Source: Sinomicrobium sp.
Lineage (GTDB): Bacteria > Bacteroidota > Bacteroidia > Flavobacteriales > Flavobacteriaceae
Reading direction: 5' to 3'
Assembly (NCBI GenBank): GCA_029266035.1
Contig: JAJUFH010000001.1
Location: forward strand, 186,001 to 250,000
Length of the DNA stretch: 64,000 nucleotides
The translations under genes were made by a program, and so were the position numbers. The notes under the pieces were generated by a model. That model saw only the letters and a program-made list of their open reading frames with translations, had not been told where the DNA came from and made no database searches. Every line of letters starts with the position of its first letter. Position 1 is the stretch's first letter. This document shows, piece by piece, positions 7,917-17,211 of the stretch.

Positions 7917-9578
7917 CTACAAAGTAATGCTAGCTTTTTCTACTGCTATAGTCGTATCGGCTTTGACGTGTGCCGCGTTGGCGCGACCACTGGGATCGGT
8001 ATTTTCCTGCCATTTCGGTATCCATCGTTTTACCGTTTTGGCCGCGCTCTCCTGAGGAAAATGCTTGTGAAAAATTTCCCTGTAAAAAAAGGCTTCCTTG
8101 GTCGCCGGAGTGTTTATCGGATACTTTTCGGCAGCCGTAGCCATTTGTGTATCGGTTACCTGAGAAGCACAGTGCGCAATCAGGGTATCGATCCAGTTGT
8201 AGCCCACACCATCTGAAAACTGTTCTTTTTGCCTCCACAGCACTTCGTCCGGGAGGAAAGGTCGCTCGGGGGTGTCGAAAGCTTTTCTCAGTATATACTT
8301 TTCTACACCGTCGTATGTCTTGGGCTGCTTGAATTTAGGCATAATCTCCATGGCTGTCTGTAAAAAAGACTTGTCGAGGAAAGGCACCCTAGCTTCCAGT
8401 CCGTGAGCCATAGTACTCTTATCTGCTCGAAGACAGTCGGCAGTTGACAATTTCTGTACCCTATCGATGGTTTCTTTTTGGAAATCTTCGGGAGAAGGTG
8501 CGTTCCTAAAGTAGAGATAACCACCAAATATTTCGTCGGCTCCCTCTCCACTCAGCACTACCTTCACTCCGAGGTCGGTAATGGCCTTACTCATAAAATA
8601 CATTGGAGTAGAAGCTCTGATAGAAGTCACATCATAAGTTTCCAAATGCCACACCAACTTTTCGAGAATAGTTATCCCCTCTTCTATGGTAAAGTGTATT
8701 TCGTGATGTTCGGTGCCGAGATATTCTGCCACCTTACGAGCTGCGATAAGATCGGGAGCATCTGCATCCAGCCCTATAGAGAAAGAGTGTAGTTTTTGTC
8801 CAGTACCCTCCAGCAATCTACAGGCAATAGAAGAAGTAAGAGACGAATCCAGTCCGCCCGACAACAATACACCCAACGGCACATCGCTCATCAGCCGCTT
8901 CTCAGTAGCCGCGATCAAACTTTCACGCAGTTTGTCTAAGTCGAGGTCTTTTGTGGCGGTTTTACTGTCAAACCACTTCGGACTAAAATAACGTACAAAT
9001 CCAGTTTTAGGAGTGTAGAAATGCCCGGGAGGAAAAGCGGCAAACTCTACGCACTGATCGGCTATAACTTTCATTTCGGAAGAAAAATACATCCGTCCTT
9101 CTGCATCTGTACCGTAGTATAGTGGTTTTACCCCTATCGGATCCCTACCAGCAATAAAATCGTCACCATCTATCACCACAAAAGCAAACACCCCATCAAG
9201 TTTATTGCAAAAGTCATAACCAAACTCCTCATAGAGATGTACAATAACCTCAGAATCTGAAGTAGTGCGGAAAGTGTGGTCTTTCAATACTGTTTCTCGC
9301 AGTTCGCCGTGATTGTATATTTCGCCATTGTGTACCATCCAAGCGGTATCGGTCCCTTGTATGGGCTGCTTACCGGTATTCAAATCTATAATAGACAATC
9401 GCTCATGACTCAACACATGCCCATTTTCAGTGAAATGCAGATCACTTTCATCCGGCCCTCTGTGTGCCATTCGCTTTGATATCTTTCCTATAAGTTCTGC
9501 ATCGGTTACAGGCTTCCTCGTCTCCAAACTTCCGTCTGAACTATAACTTGCACCTATTACTGCTAATATTCCACACAT
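7917..9578 (-). CDS. asnB: Asparagine synthase B (glutamine-hydrolysing)
   Basis: The 553-residue enzyme begins MCGILAVIG, placing Cys2 as the glutaminase nucleophile after Met removal. The N-terminal class II amidotransferase domain runs to about residue 205 (HRGPDES, HNGEIYNH motifs). It is followed by the ATP-pyrophosphatase synthetase domain with the PP-loop LLSGGLDSSL and the GEGADEIFGGY motif. Length and order match AsnB, which converts aspartate, glutamine and ATP to asparagine, glutamate and AMP. It is a single gene with a terminator just downstream. The upstream spacer (9579-9764) is AT-rich and holds a near -7 box (ATAATATTTG on the minus strand). Confidence 0.97.
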   Translation of the reverse strand: MCGILAVIGASYSSDGSLETRKPVTDAELIGKISKRMAHRGPDESDLHFTENGHVLSHERLSIIDLNTGKQPIQGTDTAWMVHNGEIYNHGELRETVLKDHTFRTTSDSEVIVHLYEEFGYDFCNKLDGVFAFVVIDGDDFIAGRDPIGVKPLYYGTDAEGRMYFSSEMKVIADQCVEFAAFPPGHFYTPKTGFVRYFSPKWFDSKTATKDLDLDKLRESLIAATEKRLMSDVPLGVLLSGGLDSSLTSSIACRLLEGTGQKLHSFSIGLDADAPDLIAARKVAEYLGTEHHEIHFTIEEGITILEKLVWHLETYDVTSIRASTPMYFMSKAITDLGVKVVLSGEGADEIFGGYLYFRNAPSPEDFQKETIDRVQKLSTADCLRADKSTMAHGLEARVPFLDKSFLQTAMEIMPKFKQPKTYDGVEKYILRKAFDTPERPFLPDEVLWRQKEQFSDGVGYNWIDTLIAHCASQVTDTQMATAAEKYPINTPATKEAFFYREIFHKHFPQESAAKTVKRWIPKWQENTDPSGRANAAHVKADTTIAVEKASITL

Positions 9579-9764
9579 ATCTCAAATATTTTTGTTTCTA
9601 AATACCCTGCAAATATTATCTTTAACTTTCAATTTAAAAACTAAACATTCAAAAGTGATTACACAAAACACATTTTAAACTGAATTCAATTATTAAATAC
9701 AAAACAAAGAAGAACAAATAGAAAATTTACGAACAAATTGTAAGAAAGCGTAGTACGGTGTCTA

Positions 9765-10706
9765 TTACTCAAACTTCATATACCTCCATTCCGATTTCAA
9801 TCGGTGTATACGTTTGTTTAGCTTGCTTTTAAAATCCCGGTATTCGGCAGAATCGGGTGAAAAAGGTCGGTGAGAAAGTCCTTTTCTGATGACATCTACC
9901 TCCTTCATAACCGGAATAGCTTGTGGTGCGATGTGAGCGGCTGCAAATTTCTCCCAAATATAATTAATAGCAGTGGCATTGGGATGCATCATATCTTCGG
10001 CATAAAAGCGATAGTCTCTTAGCTCGTCCATCACGATTTCATAAGCGGTGAAGTAATTTTCCTGTGGTATAACTTGATGCAAAGCTGCTATGAGGTGAGC
10101 CTTGCTTCGCTGATTTTCAACAAAACCGTCTTTGAGGTGTCTTACTGGAGAGATGGTAAACACAAAATGTACATCCGGATTAATGGCAAGTATATTTTCC
10201 CGGATTCGGACAATACTCCCTGCAACATCCTCTACCGAGGAGAGTTTTTTTGTAAATCTGCTTTGAGGTATTTTATGACAATTGGCCACGGCCTGTCCTG
10301 TTTCTTTTAAACGATATTCCCAAGCCGTTCCCAAAGTGATGACGATATGTGTAGTAGTTTTGAGAAAAGACGCTGTTTCTTCGAGCGCAGTATTGATATT
10401 GGCAAGAGCCTGTACTCTAGAGGTATTCCCCAAAGCCGAATGTGCATCAAAACAGCGCCAGCTTCCCTGCTGTTCAAACAGTTCATCTGCCTCGTATTTA
10501 CTTCCCGAAACTACCCGGTCTAGAAAACGAGCTATTGCCCCAGGATGAAACAGTATTCCAAAGGGATTTTTCAGGATGCGGAACTGAAAGTAATCCAGTT
10601 TATTTCCTATATGTTCTACAAAACACGAACCCAACAACAATATCCTCGAATGGTAATCGATGTGATTATTCCCTGAGGATATTGGTATTTGGGTTTGCAG
10701 TTTCAT
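9765..10706 (-). CDS. GSCFA domain protein
   Basis: The 313-residue protein carries the family signature LLLGSCFVEHIGNKLDYF near residue 30, followed by LKNPFGILFHPGAIARFL and a histidine-containing SPVRHLKDG segment. These mark the GSCFA family, a GDSL/SGNH-like fold common in Bacteroidota. The GSCF serine would be the nucleophile if the protein is an esterase, which is inference. There is no signal peptide, so it should be cytoplasmic. It lies between asnB and alaS in the same orientation. The biochemical substrate is unknown. Confidence 0.85.
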   Translation of the reverse strand: MKLQTQIPISSGNNHIDYHSRILLLGSCFVEHIGNKLDYFQFRILKNPFGILFHPGAIARFLDRVVSGSKYEADELFEQQGSWRCFDAHSALGNTSRVQALANINTALEETASFLKTTTHIVITLGTAWEYRLKETGQAVANCHKIPQSRFTKKLSSVEDVAGSIVRIRENILAINPDVHFVFTISPVRHLKDGFVENQRSKAHLIAALHQVIPQENYFTAYEIVMDELRDYRFYAEDMMHPNATAINYIWEKFAAAHIAPQAIPVMKEVDVIRKGLSHRPFSPDSAEYRDFKSKLNKRIHRLKSEWRYMKFE

Positions 10707-10736
10707 GATTTTTCAACCTTAATCTATTGTTGAGTG

Positions 10737-10758
10737 GAGACGTACGATCGTACGTCTC
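10737..10758. repeat. 22-bp perfect palindrome in the GSCFA-alaS spacer
   Basis: GAGACGTACGA at 10737-10747 is followed directly by its exact reverse complement up to 10758. The loopless palindrome sits in a 73-base spacer after alaS. Similar GAGACG...CGTCTC palindromes are dispersed REP-like elements in some bacteria; only one copy is seen in this window. It could act as a transcript end structure, although no T run follows. Confidence 0.7.
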
Positions 10759-10779
10759 TACGGGTATATGGTCAAGGCC

Positions 10780-13392
10780 CTATACAATGAATTCACGGGC
10801 CTTCTCGAGGGCCTGTGGTATCCCTGCAGGATTTTTACCTCCTGCCGTTGCAAAGAAAGGCTGTCCGCCGCCGCCGCCTTGTATCAGTTTGCCCAGTTCG
10901 CGAACTACCTGTCCGGCATTGAGGTTTCTTTCCGCTGCCAGTTCTTTAGAAATATAACAAGTCAGTATAGCCTTGCCTTGTTGCTCTGTGCCCAACAGTA
11001 TAAAGAGGTCTTTATACTCCCTTCCCAAATCGAACACCAAGTCCTTCAAGGCTTGAGTATCGAGGTCGGCTGTAGCTGCGAGAAAGCGCACATCACCTAT
11101 TTGTTCAAAGCTATCTGCAAGTTCTTTTTTAAGATTTTTCGCCTTGTCTTTCAACAGGGTTTCCAGTTGTTTTTTCAGGGAGTGGTTTTCTTCCTGAAGT
11201 GCCGTTATCGCTTTAATCGGATTATCGGTATTGCGCAGTGCTACTTTTACTTCCCTAAACATTTCTGCCTGAGAGGTAAAATACTCTTTGGCCGCATCCA
11301 AAGTAATGGCCTCTATACGTCGTACTCCTGCAGCCACAGCACTTTCTCCGGTGATAATAAAATGCCATATATCACCGGTATTGCTCACGTGAGTTCCCCC
11401 ACAGAGCTCCATACTTTCTCCGAAGCGAACTGTTCGCACTGTATCGCCGTATTTTTCACCAAACAATGCCATCGCCCCTTCTGCTAAAGCATGTTGATAA
11501 GGAGTGTTTCTCCGTTCCTCCAATGGCAACTGTTCGCGAATACGCGCATTGACAAAGTTTTCCACTTCTTGCAGTTCTTCGGTTGTCATTTTGCTGAAAT
11601 GTGAAAAATCGAATCGCAAATGGTCATTGTGCACTGAAGATCCTTTTTGCTCTACATGCGCTCCGAGAACGACTCGAAGTGCCTGATGCAAAAGGTGGGT
11701 AGCCGAGTGATTGGCAGAAGTTCGCCTTCGCTGATTGGCATCTACCACCGCTGTAAAACTCTCTTGGGGATTACTCGGTAAATTTTTGACGAGATGAATA
11801 ATCAGGTTGTTCTCTTTTTTGGTATCGGTGATATAGACCACATCGCCATTAGCGGCTTTGATATATCCCTTATCCCCTACCTGTCCTCCTCCTTCGGGGT
11901 AAAAGGGAGTGAGGTTGAACACCACCTGATACATCTCGCCGTCTTTTTTGCTGTTCACCTTGCGATAACGGGTAATTCTCACTTGGGTTTCGAGAATATC
12001 ATAGCCCACAAATTCCTCTTCGTCGTCGTCGGAGAGTACTACCCAATCTCCCGTACTCATTGCAGTAGCCGCTCTGGAGCGATCCTTTTGCTTTTGTAGT
12101 TCCTTTCGGAATCCTTCTTCATCCAGAGTATATCCTCTTTCTCTGAGTATCAAAGCGGTGAGATCTATGGGAAATCCGTAAGTATCGTAGAGTTCGAAAG
12201 CTTTATTCCCGGATACAGTATTGTCTTTGGCATTGGCAATAATGCTATCCAACAGTACCAATCCCTGTTCCAGAGTTTTCAAGAACGACTGTTCCTCTTC
12301 TCTTATCACGTTTACCACCAGATTTTTCTGCGTCTTTATCTCGGGGAAAGTGTGCTGCATCTGATCGCTAAGTGTATCTACTAGTTTGTATATAAAAGGT
12401 TCGTCTTGCTTTAGAAAAGTAAAGCCGTATCGAATAGCTCTTCTCAATATGCGGCGTATTACATAGCCCGCACCGGTATTAGAAGGCAGTTGTCCGTCGG
12501 CAATAGCAAATGCCACAGCTCTGAGGTGATCGGCTACCACTCTGATTGCGATATCGGTCTCTTCTGCTTTTCCGTACTTATTGGTGGTCACCGCTTCTAT
12601 CTCTCGGATTAAAGGAGTAAACACATCTGTATCGTAATTGCTCTGTACTCCTTGCAACACCATACACAGCCGTTCAAAGCCCATACCGGTATCGACATGT
12701 CTCGCCGGTAATTTTTCGAGAGAGCCATCGGCTTTGCGATTGAATTCCATAAATACCAAGTTCCAAATCTCCACCACCTGCGGATGGTCTTTATTTACCA
12801 AAGCACTTCCCGGTATCTTTTCTCTCTCTTCATCTGAGCGTATATCTACATGTATTTCTGAACAGGGTCCGCAGGGTCCCTGCTCTCCCATCTCCCAGAA
12901 ATTGTCTTTTTTATTCCCTGGCAACACTCTGTCTGTCGGAATCAGACTCTCCCATAGTGCTTTTGCCTCACTGTCTTCGGGAAGATCGTCGTCTGCAGCC
13001 CCTTCAAAATAGGTAGCATAGAGCCTTTCTTTTTCGATACCGTATACTTCAGTGAGCAATTCCCAGGCCCATTCGATAGCTTCTTTCTTAAAATAATCGC
13101 CAAAACTCCAGTTGCCGAGCATTTCAAACATGGTATGGTGATAGGTGTCTTTTCCCACCTCTTCCAGGTCGTTGTGCTTACCACTCACCCTGAGACACTT
13201 CTGCGAATCAGTTACTCTTACAGAGATCGGCTTTCGGTTTCCCAAAAAGAATTCTTTAAACTGATTCATACCCGCATTGGTAAACATCAGTGTTGGGTCG
13301 TCTTTGACAACCATGGGAGCCGATGGCACTACAGTGTGCTTTTTCGCTTCAAAAAATTTAAAAAAACCTTCTCTTATCTCTTGTGATCTCAT
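10780..13392 (-). CDS. alaS: Alanine-tRNA ligase
   Basis: The 870-residue enzyme begins [19 protein letters not shown], the usual AlaS start; a longer frame to a TTG at 13422 adds ten residues that homologues lack, so the ATG at 13392 is preferred. The class II catalytic core is at the N-terminus (motif 2 and 3 regions near residues 60-250, with SEIHVDI and GMGFERL). The editing domain has the zinc-type motifs HSATHLLH and CGGTH. A glycine-rich C-Ala domain ([14 protein letters not shown]) closes the protein. It charges tRNA-Ala and hydrolyses mischarged Ser/Gly. It is divergent from the M23 peptidase gene at 13582. Confidence 0.98.
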   Translation of the reverse strand: MRSQEIREGFFKFFEAKKHTVVPSAPMVVKDDPTLMFTNAGMNQFKEFFLGNRKPISVRVTDSQKCLRVSGKHNDLEEVGKDTYHHTMFEMLGNWSFGDYFKKEAIEWAWELLTEVYGIEKERLYATYFEGAADDDLPEDSEAKALWESLIPTDRVLPGNKKDNFWEMGEQGPCGPCSEIHVDIRSDEEREKIPGSALVNKDHPQVVEIWNLVFMEFNRKADGSLEKLPARHVDTGMGFERLCMVLQGVQSNYDTDVFTPLIREIEAVTTNKYGKAEETDIAIRVVADHLRAVAFAIADGQLPSNTGAGYVIRRILRRAIRYGFTFLKQDEPFIYKLVDTLSDQMQHTFPEIKTQKNLVVNVIREEEQSFLKTLEQGLVLLDSIIANAKDNTVSGNKAFELYDTYGFPIDLTALILRERGYTLDEEGFRKELQKQKDRSRAATAMSTGDWVVLSDDDEEEFVGYDILETQVRITRYRKVNSKKDGEMYQVVFNLTPFYPEGGGQVGDKGYIKAANGDVVYITDTKKENNLIIHLVKNLPSNPQESFTAVVDANQRRRTSANHSATHLLHQALRVVLGAHVEQKGSSVHNDHLRFDFSHFSKMTTEELQEVENFVNARIREQLPLEERRNTPYQHALAEGAMALFGEKYGDTVRTVRFGESMELCGGTHVSNTGDIWHFIITGESAVAAGVRRIEAITLDAAKEYFTSQAEMFREVKVALRNTDNPIKAITALQEENHSLKKQLETLLKDKAKNLKKELADSFEQIGDVRFLAATADLDTQALKDLVFDLGREYKDLFILLGTEQQGKAILTCYISKELAAERNLNAGQVVRELGKLIQGGGGGQPFFATAGGKNPAGIPQALEKAREFIV

Positions 13393-13491
13393 CGATGTGT
13401 ATTTGGCATTTTTAGTATTCAAACAACGGTAAAATCCTATACTGCAAATCTTAAGCTTTTCTAAAAATCGAACTAACTGGAAAACAATTTT

Positions 13492-13499
13492 TATATTTG
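13492..13499 (+). promoter_or_regulatory. -7 promoter box of the M23 peptidase gene
   Basis: TATATTTG is a full match to TAnnTTTG, 82 bases ahead of the ATG at 13582. It would give a leader of about 75 bases. No clear TTTG -33 element was found at the standard distance. Confidence 0.5.
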
Positions 13500-13581
13500 T
13501 CTATCAGCACGATTTCAACAAACAGCTTTTTGCGGTGATTTTACAGTTGTTTACAGGGCAAAAATAGAATATTTTAATTTT

Positions 13582-14559
13582 ATGTCGAAGGTAAAATATT
13601 ATTACGATCAAGAGACCCTTTCATATCGAAAAATAGAGGTAAAAAAAGGGAAAAAGCTACGCACTTTTTTCGTCTTTCTCTTGGCGTCGTTTCTGTTTGG
13701 TGCTCTGGGGCTCTTTGCCCTGCTCAACACTGGGCTGATTAACACTCCTAAAGAATTGTCATCCTCCCGTGAACTCAGGCAATACGAGCTTCAGTTTGAA
13801 CTGCTGAACAAAAAGATGGAACAAGTAGAAAAAGTTCTCGCCGACATTGAGGAGAGAGACAACAACATATACCGCCTCTATTTTGAAGCCACCCCCATTC
13901 CCGACGAACAACGGCGAGCGGGATTTGGAGGGGTAAACCGCTACCGCGATCTGGAGGGATTTGATAATTCCAAGATCATTATCAACACTACCAGAAGGCT
14001 AGAGATTCTTCAAAAACAGCTGGTTGTACAATCCAAATCGCTAGACGAGATTACCAAACTGGCGGAGGACAAAGAAAAACTGCTCGCTACTATTCCCGCC
14101 ATACAACCGGTAAACAACAAAGATTTAAAGCGGATGGCTTCGGGCTACGGATGGCGCACGGATCCATTTACCAAAGCGCGTAAAATGCACTGGGGAATGG
14201 ATTTTTCCGCACCCAAAGGCACTCCCGTTTACGCCAGCGGAGATGGAGTAGTAATACGATCAGACAATCGCGCAGCGGGCTATGGAAATCACATAAGGAT
14301 AGAGCACGGATTCGGCTATCAGAGTCTGTATGCCCATCTCAGCAAATACAATGTGAGAAAAGGGCAGAAGGTAAAACGCGGAGACCTCATAGGATATGTG
14401 GGCAGTACGGGACGTTCGGAAGCCCCTCACCTCCACTACGAAGTATCGAAAGACGGACAGCGTATCAACCCTATGAATTTTTATTACGGTAGCTTAACTC
14501 CGGAAGAATACGAAGAGCTCATACATGTAGCCTCACAAGAAAACCAATCTCTCGACTAA
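13582..14559 (+). CDS. M23 family peptidoglycan endopeptidase, membrane anchored
   Basis: The 325-residue protein has an N-terminal cytoplasmic stretch, one transmembrane helix (about residues 28-50, VFLLASFLFGALGLFALLNT), a predicted coiled coil (about 60-95 and 125-165) and a C-terminal LytM/M23 domain. The zinc ligands are in HWGMDF (His, Asp) and HLHYEV (His-x-His). This layout is that of periplasmic murein hydrolases or their regulators such as MepM/EnvC-type proteins. All M23 zinc residues are present, so catalysis is likely. It is followed closely by a MerR regulator and a LemA gene on the same strand. Confidence 0.9.
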   Translation: MSKVKYYYDQETLSYRKIEVKKGKKLRTFFVFLLASFLFGALGLFALLNTGLINTPKELSSSRELRQYELQFELLNKKMEQVEKVLADIEERDNNIYRLYFEATPIPDEQRRAGFGGVNRYRDLEGFDNSKIIINTTRRLEILQKQLVVQSKSLDEITKLAEDKEKLLATIPAIQPVNNKDLKRMASGYGWRTDPFTKARKMHWGMDFSAPKGTPVYASGDGVVIRSDNRAAGYGNHIRIEHGFGYQSLYAHLSKYNVRKGQKVKRGDLIGYVGSTGRSEAPHLHYEVSKDGQRINPMNFYYGSLTPEEYEELIHVASQENQSLD

Positions 14560-14622
14560 GATGGAGATCAGATTTACAACTAAGAGGAGGGAGCATTACG
14601 ATAACACAACAGTTTTTACATT

Positions 14623-14952
14623 ATGCACATAGATCTTCCCGAAAAACGCTATTACAGTATAGGTGAAGTAGCCAAAGCCTTTGACGTAAACACTTCCCTC
14701 ATCCGTTTCTGGGAAAAGGAATTTGACGTACTCCGCCCCAAAAAGAACGCCAAAGGGAATAGAAAGTTTACCCCCGAAGACATCAAAAACCTGCAGCTTA
14801 TTTACTATCTGGTAAAAGAGAGAGGATTTACTCTAGAAGGCGCCAAGATTCACCTGAAGGAAGAAAAACAAAAAACGCTTTCCAATTTTGAGATTATTCG
14901 TAAATTGGAGAACATAAAAGCATCTCTTTTAAAGATTAAAGACGCATTATAA
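14623..14952 (+). CDS. MerR family transcriptional regulator, short
   Basis: The 109-residue protein has a MerR-type winged helix-turn-helix at residues 7-75 (YYSIGEVAKAFDVNTSLIRF, then KFTPEDIKNLQLIYYLV) and a short C-terminal helix that would pair two subunits. It has no cysteine-based effector site. It is of the size common in Flavobacteriia next to M23 and LemA genes. The gene starts 63 bases after the peptidase gene and ends 24 bases before lemA, so the three are probably one transcription unit. The signal it responds to is unknown. Confidence 0.9.
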   Translation: MHIDLPEKRYYSIGEVAKAFDVNTSLIRFWEKEFDVLRPKKNAKGNRKFTPEDIKNLQLIYYLVKERGFTLEGAKIHLKEEKQKTLSNFEIIRKLENIKASLLKIKDAL

Positions 14953-14976
14953 ACAACAAACTAAATCTCACTCACT

Positions 14977-15573
14977 ATGAAAAAATGGTTAATCCCTGTT
15001 ATCATCCTAATTGTAATAGCTATAGGTATTTACAGCTGGGCAGTAGGATTTAACAATACGGCAGTAACATACCAGGAAGATGCCAAAACCACCTGGGCTA
15101 ATGTAGAAAGTGCATATCAGCGAAGAAATGACCTCATAGGCAACCTGGTCAAAACTGTGCAGGGTGCGGCCGACTTTGAACGAAACACGCTGAGGGAAGT
15201 GGTAGAAGCCCGTGCCAAAGCCACCTCAACTACTATCAATGCCGACGATCTGAGTCCTGAAAAAATAGCGGAATACCAACAAGCGCAAAGCGGACTTTCC
15301 TCTGCCTTGTCGCGATTGCTGGTATCGGTAGAGCGGTATCCCGAACTCAAGGCCAATCAGAACTTTTTGGAATTACAAGCACAACTGGAGGGTACTGAAA
15401 ACCGAATCAATGTGGCACGCGACCGCTTCAATGCCGGGGTGAATACTTACAACAAACACATCAAAACTTTTCCGAATAAAATTCTCGCAGGAATGTTTGG
15501 TTTTGAAGAAATGGCGCGCTATCAGGCAGATCCGGGATCGGAGAAAGCACCGGATGTGGAATTTGACTTTTAA
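14977..15573 (+). CDS. lemA: LemA family membrane protein
   Basis: The 198-residue product has an N-terminal helix (MKKWLIPVIILIVIAIGIYS) with the bulk of the protein outside, consisting of the helical LemA domain (TWANVESAYQRRNDLIGNLV, then ERYPELKANQNFLELQAQLE and RVNAGVNTYN-like end). LemA proteins are widespread with no settled biochemical activity. Here the gene is followed at once by two TPM-domain genes, a set that recurs across Bacteroidota and suggests a common membrane or envelope function. Confidence 0.93.
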   Translation: MKKWLIPVIILIVIAIGIYSWAVGFNNTAVTYQEDAKTTWANVESAYQRRNDLIGNLVKTVQGAADFERNTLREVVEARAKATSTTINADDLSPEKIAEYQQAQSGLSSALSRLLVSVERYPELKANQNFLELQAQLEGTENRINVARDRFNAGVNTYNKHIKTFPNKILAGMFGFEEMARYQADPGSEKAPDVEFDF

Positions 15574-15618
15574 GCATCCTAAACTCGCCTTAAGGGGTAA
15601 CAACAAAGTAATACCACC

Positions 15619-16059
15619 ATGACTGAAGTAGAGCAATTTTTGACAGCTCGAGAGGAAGAAGAGATTGTAAAAGCCATAAGAGAAGCTGAACTGAACACTT
15701 CCGGAGAGATTCGCGTTCACATAGAGAAAACCTCTGGGAAGCTCAGCTCTTACCAACGGGCTATTGCTGTGTTTCACGAATTGAGGATGAATCGGACCGA
15801 ACTGGCCAACGGAGTAATTATTTATGTTGCCGTAGAAGACCGATCCTTTGCTATATACGGCGACAAAGGAATCAACGAAGTAGTACCCAGCGACTTTTGG
15901 AACTCTACTAAAGAGGTTATGGCTGCCTACTTTAAAAACAAACAGTACAAAGAGGGACTCACAGAAGGTATACGCCATGCCGGAAAACAGCTCAAACAGC
16001 ACTTCCCCTGGCAAGAAGACGATATCAACGAACTTCCCGATGAGATCTCAAAAGGATAG
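15619..16059 (+). CDS. TPM domain protein (cytosolic, short)
   Basis: The 146-residue protein consists mainly of a TPM (TLP18.3/Psb32/MOLO-1) domain: TSGEIRVHIEKT, FHELRMNRTELANGVIIYVAV, FAIYGDKGINEVV. It lacks a signal peptide and membrane helix, unlike the next gene, which carries the same fold with a secretion signal. Located 45 bases after lemA and 40 bases before the second TPM gene. TPM domains have been linked to acid phosphatase-like activity or complex repair in plants; the bacterial role is unclear. Confidence 0.87.
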   Translation: MTEVEQFLTAREEEEIVKAIREAELNTSGEIRVHIEKTSGKLSSYQRAIAVFHELRMNRTELANGVIIYVAVEDRSFAIYGDKGINEVVPSDFWNSTKEVMAAYFKNKQYKEGLTEGIRHAGKQLKQHFPWQEDDINELPDEISKG

Positions 16060-16099
16060 TTTCCCGATAATTCTATAAAATGTAGTAATACTAGAACTC

Positions 16100-16879
16100 A
16101 TGGCGTTTTACCGATCTCTTTTCCTATTCTTTTTGCTGATCACCGTATTTACAGCTCCCCTACAGGCGCAGTATTCTATCCCTGAAGTTCCGAAAGTACA
16201 AACCAGCGTATACGATTACAGTCGGCTTTTCTCCCCTACCCAAAAAAGAGCTCTCGAAGAGAAACTCATTCGCTATTCCGACAGCACTTCTACACAAATT
16301 GTAGTGATTGCCATAGGCTCTGCGCAGGGAGAAGACCTCAATTACCTCGGAGCCAACTGGCTGACAAAATGGGGCATAGGACAAAAGGGAAAAGACAACG
16401 GCATACTCATACTCCTCGCGGAGAAGGATCGCAAAATAAGCATCCAGAACGGATACGGTATAGAACATCTGCTCACCGATGCAATGAGCAAACGCATTAT
16501 CGAACGGGTGATGAAACCTTATTTCGTAAAAGGAGATTATTACGGCGGACTGGACAAGGGGACAGACGCCATTTTCGGGGTGCTTATCGGAGCTTATAAA
16601 GGGCAACCGCAAAACGAGATACAAAACATTCCCATAGGTATCTTCGCCATTATCATTATTTTCATAGTTCTTATAATTATCCTCTCTAAAGGAGGAGGCA
16701 GGGGTAATGGTACCGGAAAATTCAGAGGACCAGACTTAATGGATATCATCATACTGAGCAGTATGGGTCGAGGTGGTGGCTTTGGAGGTGGATCTTCAGG
16801 AGGAGGCTTCGGAGGAGGTTTTGGAGGAGGCTTCGGTGGCGGAATGGGCGGTGGTGGTGGCGCCAGTGGAAGTTGGTAA
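16100..16879 (+). CDS. TPM domain protein, YgcG-like, exported with Gly-rich tail
   Basis: The 259-residue protein has a signal peptide ending LQAQ (about residue 24), a TPM domain (VYDYSRLFSPTQKRALEEKL, TKWGIGQKGKDNGILILLA, GYGIEHLLTD), a transmembrane helix (about 177-196) and a C-terminal Gly/Ser tail with repeated GGGFGGG units (about 220-255). This is the YgcG/DUF2207-like plan of proteins found beside LemA. The tail is low complexity and may be membrane-proximal and disordered. It probably forms one functional unit with the LemA and short TPM proteins. Confidence 0.9.
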   Translation: MAFYRSLFLFFLLITVFTAPLQAQYSIPEVPKVQTSVYDYSRLFSPTQKRALEEKLIRYSDSTSTQIVVIAIGSAQGEDLNYLGANWLTKWGIGQKGKDNGILILLAEKDRKISIQNGYGIEHLLTDAMSKRIIERVMKPYFVKGDYYGGLDKGTDAIFGVLIGAYKGQPQNEIQNIPIGIFAIIIIFIVLIIILSKGGGRGNGTGKFRGPDLMDIIILSSMGRGGGFGGGSSGGGFGGGFGGGFGGGMGGGGGASGSW

Positions 16880-16954
16880 AGCCATAGTCTTCAACATATT
16901 CCTTCAAGATTCGAAACACTCAGTCTCCTTGAGACCAGTGTTTAATCACAATTC

Positions 16955-17048
16955 AAAACTCAAAAAAACAAAAACTCAAAAAAACAAAAACACAAAAAAA
17001 CAAAAGAGCAAAAACACAAAAAAATCGAAAGTGTAAAAAAGCAAAAAC
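16955..17048 (+). repeat. A-rich tandem repeat, ~16-base unit
   Basis: The segment consists of repeats of a unit like CTCAAAAAAACAAAAA, drifting to CACAAAAAAACAAAAG and shorter forms. It lies in the 332-base spacer between the TPM gene and the PHP phosphatase gene. The frames through it are low-complexity Lys/Thr/Asn runs, so it is not coding. Slippage-prone. Confidence 0.8.
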
Positions 17049-17177
17049 AAAGGTGGTGGAGTACAGAGCGTAACAAACGGCATATGGAAGTTCTGGATTG
17101 AGGAAAACAGCAACAAAACTAAGGTTAATTAACAGCTCTATTTCTATCAATTTTCTTGACATGGCATCTTTTATTAT

Positions 17178-17185
17178 TAACTTTA
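17178..17185 (+). promoter_or_regulatory. -7-like box ahead of the PHP phosphatase gene
   Basis: TAACTTTA matches seven of eight positions of TAnnTTTG and has TTGAC 20 bases upstream (17156-17160) as a possible -33 element. The start of transcription would be near 17192, only about 10 bases before the ATG at 17202. Confidence 0.4.
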
Positions 17186-17211
17186 CATCACTTAATTTTT
17201 AATGCTGTATT

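Noticed and set aside
16773-17036. Plus-strand frame overlapping the end of the TPM gene and the A-rich repeat
   Set aside because: It is the shifted reading of the glycine-rich tail and of the low-complexity repeat; no independent coding signal.
16955-17048. CRISPR-like array
   Set aside because: Units are low-complexity A-runs without unique spacers or conserved repeat of 25-40 bases, and no cas gene is nearby.
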